Positions 47,580 to 54,891 of a stretch of 64,000 nt of DNA are shown in pieces. The stretch is from Algimonas arctica (GTDB lineage: Bacteria > Pseudomonadota > Alphaproteobacteria > Caulobacterales > Maricaulaceae): assembly GCF_014652695.1 (NCBI RefSeq), contig NZ_BMZH01000004.1, positions 100,619 to 164,618 on the forward strand, in the 5' to 3' direction. The notes under the pieces were generated by a model. That model did not search any database, had not been told where the DNA came from, and saw only the letters and a list, made by a program, of their open reading frames with translations. Position numbers and translations under genes: made by a program. The stretch's first letter is position 1. Every line of letters begins with the position of its first letter.

Positions 47580-49727
47580 CTAAGGACGCGCGTCGCCGGG
47601 ACGGTAATCCTCTGTCGCGACCGCAAGCACTTGATCCAGTGTCATGTGCAGCGTTTTATACTCACCCTTTGAGAACATTTCGACCTGATCGGCATAGTGA
47701 GGCGACGTTTCGTCAACCGTGGCAGACCCGTATTGCAGAATACTCTCCGCCCGAAGCGTGCCGTCTGGGCCCCAATCGGCCACCATAATGTGCGTGTCAC
47801 CGGCGAAGGCATTCAGATACCCCTCATTCGCGACGCCGTCCTTATCGGAATAGATCGCGCGAAGCACATCCGGTGCGCCGTCCAGTGGCCAGTTTTCATC
47901 GCCGCGAACGATGCGGTTGACCGCGCCCCATTCCGGATCAATTTGGCCGAATTCAGCGTCTAGTTCATTCGCCACAGCGAGCAGAATTTCCAGCGAGGCG
48001 CCTGCCTCATCCGTATATTCATAGCCGAGAGTCCGAACGCCTGTGATGACGGCCAAAGCCGCCCCGCGTGACGCTTGGGCTGTATTGCCGTCCCAATTGC
48101 GCAGCACATCTTGCGCAGCTTTAACGGCGGGATCATCGCTTGGCATTCCAACCAATTCGACGACTAACTGCATCAGCAGGGACTCAGGCGCGTAAAATGT
48201 GTCAGCGCGATAACGGAGCAACTCTTCGCGCGTGATCGAGGAGTCTTGGGTGAACAACGTTACGGCGCGGCGCGACCGGTTCGTGATCCGCTTTTCAATC
48301 CCGAAGGTCTCTGAGTAATCCTCGCGATTGAGATCGCATTGAGGATCCGTGACCATGAACGGAGTAGCGTTGGCCGAAAATAACCAGCCGCAATCCGGAT
48401 TCCAAATTTGCGGCAAATCAGACACAGGGCGGAAACCGTCCCAGATAAGTTGGCTATCATCACCCGGTAGAATACTTTTCCAATCTGGGCCTTCGATCCG
48501 GTTTGGAATGCGGCCATTGTAGATCATGCCGATGTTACCCGCACGATCGCCATAAACCATATTAAACGAAAGAACGCCGTTCACATTAAGCGCTTCGCGC
48601 CATTCCGTGAGGTTTTGTGCCTTCGCCATGCGGAACCACTGCTCAACGGCTGCGGTCTCGCCCATACCGGCAAATCGCAAGGCAAAGTGACCATTCGGCG
48701 TTGAGATGACGGGACCATGCTCGGACCAAAGCGCATCGCGTTTGACGGGGAGTGAGAATGGACCCCAAAGTTTCACCCGAAACTCGGATACACCCCGATC
48801 GAACGCTTTCCATTCGCCGTCCAATTTATAGGTTTGCGGGTCGTCTTCATCATCAACGTCCAGTTTATAGATATCGACCAAGTCAGGTTGGTTAACGGTA
48901 TGGGTCCAAGCTGTGTTTGGCGTAATCCCTTGCGGCACAACTGGCGTTCCAGGGAATGTTCCGCCCATAATATTGAGCCCCTCTTCGCTAACGAGGTGAA
49001 CCTCATACCAAGCGTAGCGGCCATTCATGGGCTGGTGAGAATTGACGATCAAGCGCGTATGGCCATCGTCACTCCGGGATGGTGCGACGGCAAACCCATT
49101 TGATCCTCGCACAACCTCTTCAAGATTGAGGCTCGACGTCTGTGCCCAAGGCGAGACTTGCGGCGCGTCTGTTTCACTAAACAGCGGTTCCAGATAGCCA
49201 TCCAAGCGATAGAAAAACGGTGTCAGCCACATCACGGCGGAATTAACATCGTCTTCAGTCAATGGCAGAAGCCCCGGCGTGACCCGGCCCGGGTTTTCCG
49301 CTGCGAACAAATTCACGCCCGCCACATAGGCTTGCATGATCGCGCGTACGTCATCGGGAACACCAAGGCCGCCTGCGGCCACAGACTGCTCGACCCGGAA
49401 TAGATCATAAAGATAGTCACCCGGCGCATCCGCTTTACCGCGATACTGGCTGGCGACCCCACGGCCCGCCATGATTGTTTCTTCCATGACCTCCCACGCG
49501 TCTTCGGCATGGGCGTAGGCGAAGCCAAAATGCGCGTCCGCATCCGTTTTACCGAATACGTGCGCGACGCCGTATTCGTCCCGCAGGATCCGGGCGTCAT
49601 ATTGCGCGGCGGCCTCTCTCGCGGCATCCGGGTCAAAATCTCGACCGTCTGGAGTCCATAGATAGATTGACGTGCCAATCAGCACGATAACAATGAGCGC
49701 AACAAGCGACAGGAGGATTTTCTTCAT
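47580..49727 (-). CDS. Penicillin acylase-family N-terminal nucleophile hydrolase
   Basis: 715 residues. N-terminal signal/anchor (about residues 5-24), then VRDEYGVAHV-like ILRDEYGVAHVFGKTDADAH of the alpha subunit. The precursor cleavage point is before Ser in VVRGSNGFAVAPSRS, whose Ser becomes the nucleophile. Family members cleave amides such as beta-lactam side chains and acyl-homoserine lactones. The substrate here cannot be told. Converges with alr. Confidence 0.92.
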   Translation of the reverse strand: MKKILLSLVALIVIVLIGTSIYLWTPDGRDFDPDAAREAAAQYDARILRDEYGVAHVFGKTDADAHFGFAYAHAEDAWEVMEETIMAGRGVASQYRGKADAPGDYLYDLFRVEQSVAAGGLGVPDDVRAIMQAYVAGVNLFAAENPGRVTPGLLPLTEDDVNSAVMWLTPFFYRLDGYLEPLFSETDAPQVSPWAQTSSLNLEEVVRGSNGFAVAPSRSDDGHTRLIVNSHQPMNGRYAWYEVHLVSEEGLNIMGGTFPGTPVVPQGITPNTAWTHTVNQPDLVDIYKLDVDDEDDPQTYKLDGEWKAFDRGVSEFRVKLWGPFSLPVKRDALWSEHGPVISTPNGHFALRFAGMGETAAVEQWFRMAKAQNLTEWREALNVNGVLSFNMVYGDRAGNIGMIYNGRIPNRIEGPDWKSILPGDDSQLIWDGFRPVSDLPQIWNPDCGWLFSANATPFMVTDPQCDLNREDYSETFGIEKRITNRSRRAVTLFTQDSSITREELLRYRADTFYAPESLLMQLVVELVGMPSDDPAVKAAQDVLRNWDGNTAQASRGAALAVITGVRTLGYEYTDEAGASLEILLAVANELDAEFGQIDPEWGAVNRIVRGDENWPLDGAPDVLRAIYSDKDGVANEGYLNAFAGDTHIMVADWGPDGTLRAESILQYGSATVDETSPHYADQVEMFSKGEYKTLHMTLDQVLAVATEDYRPGDARP

Positions 49728-49817
49728 GCGCTTTGTTTTGCGCGAAACGCCCTCAGCGGCAAGGTTGCATTTGATCCAAGAGGACGAAGAGCATATGCAT
49801 GATATGAGGAGTCACCG

Positions 49818-50528
49818 ATGACAAACACGCCCAAACCTTCAATGAACTCTCCACAAGATTTGCTCGCACAGCTTCTCGGGGGTGGGTTCAACCTAACAGG
49901 TCGATCCGGGAATTTGACAAAACAGGCGCGTGAACTGGGGGAACGTGGGGAGAATTTCCTCATCGACACGCTGGGCATGGACGATAGCGCCGCCAGCCGG
50001 GACCAAATTCGACAGCAAGCAAAATATGCCGGCATAGCTGGCGGACTGGCGTTGTTACTAAGCTCACGCTCAACCCGTAAATTGGCGACACTAGGCGGTC
50101 TCGCCGCCCTCGGCGCTGTGGCGTATAAAGGCCACAAACGCGGCGCGATGCCGACAGATTTCAAAGATGCGATCAATTTGCTGACGGGCAAAACGTCCGA
50201 CCGACGGGCCACGATGTTGCTTCGCGCGATGATTGCCGCGGCAAAAGCCGACGGCGTGATTGATGAGGAGGAACGCGCCCTGATTGAGGCCTACCCCAAC
50301 GCTGACCTTGACCAACTAGCCCAGTTCCTCGCTGATCCAGACCAGCCTGCGGACATTGCGGCGCTGGCAACTTCGGATCAATGTGGTGCCGAAATCTACG
50401 CCGTCAGCTGCCGTATCGCAGACGGCACCAATGGGCCAGAACGGGATTATCTCGACCGCCTTGCCATGGCGCTTCGCCTTGACCCCGAAGCGGCCGCGTT
50501 AATTGAAACTGAAGTGAGGACGGGATGA
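49818..50528 (+). CDS. DUF533/TerB-like inner-membrane protein
   Basis: 236 residues like YebE. A hydrophobic/Gly-Ala stretch (about residues 75-100, AGIAGGLALLLS and LGGLAALGAVAY) precedes a TerB-like helical domain with acidic loop AKADGVIDEEERALIE. Function unknown. Its stop overlaps the next gene. Confidence 0.85.
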   Translation: MTNTPKPSMNSPQDLLAQLLGGGFNLTGRSGNLTKQARELGERGENFLIDTLGMDDSAASRDQIRQQAKYAGIAGGLALLLSSRSTRKLATLGGLAALGAVAYKGHKRGAMPTDFKDAINLLTGKTSDRRATMLLRAMIAAAKADGVIDEEERALIEAYPNADLDQLAQFLADPDQPADIAALATSDQCGAEIYAVSCRIADGTNGPERDYLDRLAMALRLDPEAAALIETEVRTG

Positions 50529-50947
50529 TGCGTTTATTTTTAATTGGTTTTGCGGTTTTGCTTGTCTCCTGCACTCAGGCCCCGCCCTATCATGATCACG
50601 GCCCCCATCAGGGTCATGACCAAGGTCCCGTGACCTATCCGACCCAACCAACCTATCCTCCCGTGGATTACACGCCCCTGCCGCAACCGCCCGCGACTCA
50701 ACCGGGCGATCGGATTTGTGGCGGTATGACGGGCTCAACCTGCGGCGTTCAAGGCGAATTCTGTTATCGCACCGTCGAGGCGCAATGTGGTGCCGCTGAT
50801 CAAACCGGCGTTTGTCGCCCAATCCCGCAAATCTGCACACAGGAATATGCGCCCGTATGCGGATGTGATGGCCGGACGTATGGCAACGAGTGTAATGCGA
50901 ATGGGTCCGGCGTCTCGGCCGCCTATCGCGGCGAATGCCGTCCATGA
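50525..50947 (+). CDS. Kazal-type inhibitor-domain lipoprotein
   Basis: 140 residues. Lipoprotein signal with lipobox LVSC, a His/Pro/Gln-rich spacer of about 45 residues, then a Cys-rich region. The C-terminal CTQEYAPVCGCDGRTYGNEC is a textbook Kazal signature. Kazal domains inhibit serine proteases; bacterial ones are thought to protect against foreign or own proteases. ATGA overlap with the gene before; overlap with the cupin gene after. Confidence 0.88.
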   Translation: MMRLFLIGFAVLLVSCTQAPPYHDHGPHQGHDQGPVTYPTQPTYPPVDYTPLPQPPATQPGDRICGGMTGSTCGVQGEFCYRTVEAQCGAADQTGVCRPIPQICTQEYAPVCGCDGRTYGNECNANGSGVSAAYRGECRP

Positions 50948-51435
50948 GGCCTATAGCCTATGCGATCTTCGGACTGGCCATGACAGCCTGCGCCACGGCC
51001 CCATCCGATATGACCGATGCGACGAACCTCGCTCCGGCGTCGGCAATTATGAGCGAAGCGCAAGCCAGTGTGGATCAGGCTGATTGGGGAACGTTCTACA
51101 GCTACTTTGCGGAAGACACGCATGCTCTCTCTCCTGTGCTTGTCGGGGTCGCAAAAATAGACGCGGGACAGCAAACCCACCCTCCTCATCGCCATGCCGA
51201 TGAGGAGTATTTAATGGTGACACGGGGTCGAGGCATATGGACACTGAACGGCATCAGTACGCCCGCCAATCCGGGCGATATTCTTTTTGCGCGGGCATGG
51301 GACTATCATGGTATTCGCGCCGCAAACGAGGGTCCAATGGAGTTCGTCGTGTTTAAATATTCTGGGCGGGCTGTGGATCGTCCTGCCAACCCCCATCCGG
51401 AATGGGCCAAAGAACGCCCCGTTAGGCCTCGTTAA
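50944..51435 (+). CDS. Cupin-domain lipoprotein
   Basis: 163 residues. Signal with lipobox MTAC, then a cupin barrel whose metal motif is THPPHRHADEEYLMVTRG (three His, Glu) and second motif FARAWDYHGIRA (His). Exported cupins of this sort are unassigned. ATG at 50944 overlaps the Kazal gene stop; its own stop overlaps the VWA gene (TAATG). Confidence 0.85.
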   Translation: MRPIAYAIFGLAMTACATAPSDMTDATNLAPASAIMSEAQASVDQADWGTFYSYFAEDTHALSPVLVGVAKIDAGQQTHPPHRHADEEYLMVTRGRGIWTLNGISTPANPGDILFARAWDYHGIRAANEGPMEFVVFKYSGRAVDRPANPHPEWAKERPVRPR

Positions 51436-52622
51436 TGTTCCACCATTTTTTTAGCGAGCTACGCCGCGCCTCTGTGCCAGTGTCTATCCGTGAATATCTA
51501 ACCCTGTTGGAAGGGCTGGATAAGGGCGTGCCGGAGGACAGTATGGATGGGTTTTATTATCTGTCGCGTACAGCGTTGGTGAAAGATGAGCGCGATATCG
51601 ACAAATTTGATCAGGTCTTCGGCCATGTGTTTCGCGGCGTTGATTATCTTGGCGATATTTTCGGCCAAGATGAACATTCGATTCCCGACGATTGGCTTAA
51701 GAAGATGGCGGAACTTCATCTCTCGCCCGAAGAAATGGCAGAGATCGAAGCCCTCGGTGATCTGGATAAGATCATGGAAGCGCTCAAGGAGCGGCTTGAA
51801 AATCAAGAAAAACGTCACGAGGGCGGCAATAAAAATATCGGCACCGCAGGCAAATCCCCCTTTGGGGCCTATGGCTATAACCCCGAAGGTGTGCGGATCG
51901 GCCAGAAAGACGGTCGCCACGGTAAAGCGGTCAAAGTCTGGGATAAACGTCAGTTTAAAAACCTCGACGGCGACCGTGAAATCGGCACACGCAATATTAA
52001 AATCGCGCTCCGTCGCCTGCGGAAATTCGCGCGCGAAGGCGCTGCCGAAGAATTTGATCTTAATGGGACAATCGATGGCACCGCCAAACAAGGCTGGCTT
52101 GACATTCGCATGCGCCCAGAGCGCCGCAACGCCGTTAAAGTCCTCGCTTTTTTCGATATAGGCGGATCCATGGACGCGCATGTCAAACAGGCCGAAGACC
52201 TGTTCAGTGCCGCCAAGAGCGAGTTCAAGCGGCTGGAATATTTTTACTTCCACAATTGCCTGTATGAACAAGTCTGGAAGGACAATCGCCGTCGCATGTC
52301 CGAAGTGACCCCGACGTGGGACATTCTACATAAATTTCCGAGTGACCACCGTGTTGTCATTATCGGCGATGCCGCAATGAGCCCTTATGAAGTCGCGATG
52401 CGCGGTGGCTCTGTTGAACATTGGAACGAGGAGTCAGGCGCTGTTTGGTTGCAACGTATCGCCGATATTTATCCGCACCTCATTTGGATCAACCCGACCC
52501 AAGAAAAATACTGGGAATTCAGCCAGTCCACGCAAATGATCCAACAAATTATCGGCGCGGAACGTATGTTCCCCATGACTCTCACCGGACTTGAAAACGC
52601 GATGCGGGAACTTGCCCGCTAG
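51435..52622 (+). CDS. CoxE-like VWA domain protein
   Basis: 395 residues. LRRASVPVSIREYLTLLEGL is the family N-terminus, and the VWA core shows FFDIGGSMDAHVKQAEDLF, with Gly at the first Ser place of the usual DxSxS, as in CoxE proteins. These work with a MoxR-type AAA ATPase in metalloenzyme or cofactor maturation. No MoxR gene is in the window. Coupled to the cupin gene. Confidence 0.9.
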   Translation: MFHHFFSELRRASVPVSIREYLTLLEGLDKGVPEDSMDGFYYLSRTALVKDERDIDKFDQVFGHVFRGVDYLGDIFGQDEHSIPDDWLKKMAELHLSPEEMAEIEALGDLDKIMEALKERLENQEKRHEGGNKNIGTAGKSPFGAYGYNPEGVRIGQKDGRHGKAVKVWDKRQFKNLDGDREIGTRNIKIALRRLRKFAREGAAEEFDLNGTIDGTAKQGWLDIRMRPERRNAVKVLAFFDIGGSMDAHVKQAEDLFSAAKSEFKRLEYFYFHNCLYEQVWKDNRRRMSEVTPTWDILHKFPSDHRVVIIGDAAMSPYEVAMRGGSVEHWNEESGAVWLQRIADIYPHLIWINPTQEKYWEFSQSTQMIQQIIGAERMFPMTLTGLENAMRELAR

Positions 52623-52668
52623 CAAACCGTTTAACCCTTTCAGACACGTTTACCTCTTTGGAGATTCT

Positions 52669-53223
52669 ATGACACGTATTCTTGCTACCGCCTCTCTTGC
52701 TGCCTTGCTGGCAGCTTGTGCCCCTGCGTCAGATGATATGGAGGCCAATGGCGATGCTGCCGCCATGAATGCCGTCACCGTCTGTCCCGACGCAATGATT
52801 GTTGGCCTCGACGCCTATCCTGACGAATCCCTACCGGACACTGAGGATTTTGCGGATTGGCACATTCAGAACGCAGCGCGCGATGATGTTGAGCAAACGG
52901 ATTCAGGGCTCCAGTATAAAGTCATTCAAGCGGGCATCAAAAATGGCGTAAAACCAGACGCTGGCGAGTCCATCACCGCTAATTATCACGGCTATTTCCC
53001 CAATGGTGAAGTGTTCGACAGTAGCTATGTGAAAGGGTCTCCGATGACCCATAAGTCAAACGGGTTTATTCCCGGCTGGAACCAGAGCTTGGCTGACATG
53101 GCCGTCTGTGAAGCGCGCACGCTCTATATTCCCGCAGATCTCGCTTACGGCAATAGCGGTGCAGGCGGGCGTCCGACTGGCACCCTCGTCTTCAACATGC
53201 AACTGATCAGCGTCAACCGCTAA
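52669..53223 (+). CDS. FKBP-type peptidyl-prolyl isomerase lipoprotein
   Basis: 184 residues. Signal with lipobox LAAC, then a helical linker and an FKBP domain: ITANYHGYFPNGEVFDSSY, GFIPGWNQSLADM and LYIPADLAYGNSGAGG. It speeds prolyl isomerisation of envelope proteins. An additional Cys (VTVCPDAM) and another in MAVCEARTL could pair. Confidence 0.93.
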   Translation: MTRILATASLAALLAACAPASDDMEANGDAAAMNAVTVCPDAMIVGLDAYPDESLPDTEDFADWHIQNAARDDVEQTDSGLQYKVIQAGIKNGVKPDAGESITANYHGYFPNGEVFDSSYVKGSPMTHKSNGFIPGWNQSLADMAVCEARTLYIPADLAYGNSGAGGRPTGTLVFNMQLISVNR

Positions 53224-53235
53224 GACCGAACGCTA

Positions 53236-53264
53236 TTAGCGCCTAACCTATGGTTAGGCGCTAA
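53236..53264. terminator. Perfect hairpin between FKBP gene and the VWA-gene remnant
   Basis: TTAGCGCCTAAC, loop CTATG, GTTAGGCGCTAA: 12-bp perfect stem. It overlaps the stop codon of the remnant at 53254-53394. No T run on either side. Confidence 0.65.
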
Positions 53265-53394
53265 TCCGTAAATCATTGAGCAAAGCAGCGATCGCTTTGA
53301 ATGCGTCATTGTGCTCAGACGCGTTTTTGGCGTTAAAGTATTTCGATTGTCCTGATACGCAGTTTTCAAAGATACCAATCACGGCTCGAAACAT
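53254..53394 (-). pseudogene. Decayed duplicate of the TadG-like gene's 3' end
   Basis: A 46-codon frame whose last 39 residues (from IFENCVSGQSKYFNAK to LLNDLRISA) align to the end of the neighbouring TadG-like protein (LLENCATIKANYYNAR to TLNDVRISS). I count about 18 identities in 39 and no gaps. Nothing upstream continues the homology. It is a remnant of a tandem paralogue rather than a gene. Confidence 0.75.
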
Positions 53395-53439
53395 CGGTTT
53401 TAGATCGTTAAGCGTTCACCGCTCAAAACGAAGTCAAAC

Positions 53440-54684
53440 TCAGGAGCTGATCCGAACATCATTCAGCGTGTTCGCAATATCTTCGAACGCTTTTCTAAGT
53501 TGTCCGGCGTTACGGGCGTTGTAATAATTCGCTTTGATTGTCGCACAATTTTCCAAAAGACTCCGCGTCGACGTGTCATTGACTTCATAAGCGATCGTAT
53601 AAATCATTATGTTTTCGTCCTTCACAGCCTCGCAAAGGTCGCGTGTCATCTGGTCCGCTTTATAATTTTGTCCCGCTTGGTTATGCATAATGCCTTTTTT
53701 GGCTCGTGTATTTTCACCGTCCGTCATCAGGATCATAACTTTTTGGGTTTTATCGGCCGTAAAATGCGAAAAGGGCGCGTTGTCATCCAAAGTCCGCCAG
53801 CCCCAGAGTATGCCTGAGGGCATGTACGTCCACCCAGACGCAACAAGGCCGTTGATCGTTGTCTTAACCGCGTTAAAATTCGTCGTCAGAGGCAGCAGTT
53901 CTGACCCACAGGTGACTTGGTTTTTATATAAGGCCGGAATTTTTCGGCCATTGTAGGCCACACGCATATGATCCTGCCCATTTCGGGACCCGACACAGCC
54001 TAACCATTTTCTTTCGGCGACAGCAGGCCGACCTGAGCTTGCCGCACGATAAGACCGATCCGGCAACACGTCCGACCATGACGCCGTCCGTTGCGAGACA
54101 CCAACATTCACATAGTCAGAAAATGGGACAACGGACATGCGGACGTTCGTGTCACTATATTCATCAATGATATCAATCATATCTGTGGCTGCAGATTTGA
54201 GAGTGGACATTTTTGATCCACTCATTGACCCCGTTGAATCCAGCACAAGCGCAATATCCATGAGTTTACGGGAATACACGGCTGTCGACTCGACCGACAC
54301 ATCTAGTTTTTCGCGGCCAAGGAACGACCCAAAACTATTGTCGGAAACATCAGATAGTTTGACGGTCACAGCATCACCGTCCCACGACAGGGACAGAATT
54401 TCGACCTTTTCGCCGGATAAGTCTGGATAATTTGTGTCGAGAAACTCTTGCGCGATCTGTCGCATTTCAGCTTGGTTTTGAACTCGAGACTTAGCCAAGA
54501 CGATTGACAAAGCGTCAGTCGCATCCGCCAACCGGGATTTGGTATTCACCCCTTTAGAAATATCGAGCGATAAGGCCGTTGCGCCAACGATCATTAACAT
54601 CGCCACAGCGGTCATAATGGCGACATTGCCGCTCTCATTCTGACGAATAGATGAACCAATATTGCTAACAAAACGGCTTAACAT
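53440..54684 (-). CDS. TadG-like pilus-assembly protein with VWA domain
   Basis: 414 residues. A TadE/G-type N-terminus (ESGNVAIMTAVAMLMIVGAT, one hydrophobic helix) is followed by an exported region and a VWA domain. The MIDAS is VLDSTGSMSGSKMS, with Asp in ILMTDGENT. Such proteins accompany Flp/Tad pili and may be tip or minor components. No other tad genes are in the window. Confidence 0.88.
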   Translation of the reverse strand: MLSRFVSNIGSSIRQNESGNVAIMTAVAMLMIVGATALSLDISKGVNTKSRLADATDALSIVLAKSRVQNQAEMRQIAQEFLDTNYPDLSGEKVEILSLSWDGDAVTVKLSDVSDNSFGSFLGREKLDVSVESTAVYSRKLMDIALVLDSTGSMSGSKMSTLKSAATDMIDIIDEYSDTNVRMSVVPFSDYVNVGVSQRTASWSDVLPDRSYRAASSGRPAVAERKWLGCVGSRNGQDHMRVAYNGRKIPALYKNQVTCGSELLPLTTNFNAVKTTINGLVASGWTYMPSGILWGWRTLDDNAPFSHFTADKTQKVMILMTDGENTRAKKGIMHNQAGQNYKADQMTRDLCEAVKDENIMIYTIAYEVNDTSTRSLLENCATIKANYYNARNAGQLRKAFEDIANTLNDVRISS

Positions 54685-54891
54685 TGAGACCTCCTGCGGA
54701 CGCCATGCTGACCCAGTCGAGGCACGTCTGTGCTCCGCTTGATTATCATCTTGTCTGTTCTCTCCCGGTCCTTTTAGCGCCTATAGGTTTAAATCAGGCT
54801 CAACGATCATGCTTACAGCATACTTAACGCCTGTTTGAGCTAGCCATGTAACAGCCGTCTCGCCGGGAGGGCGGATGGCCGCAACACCTCT

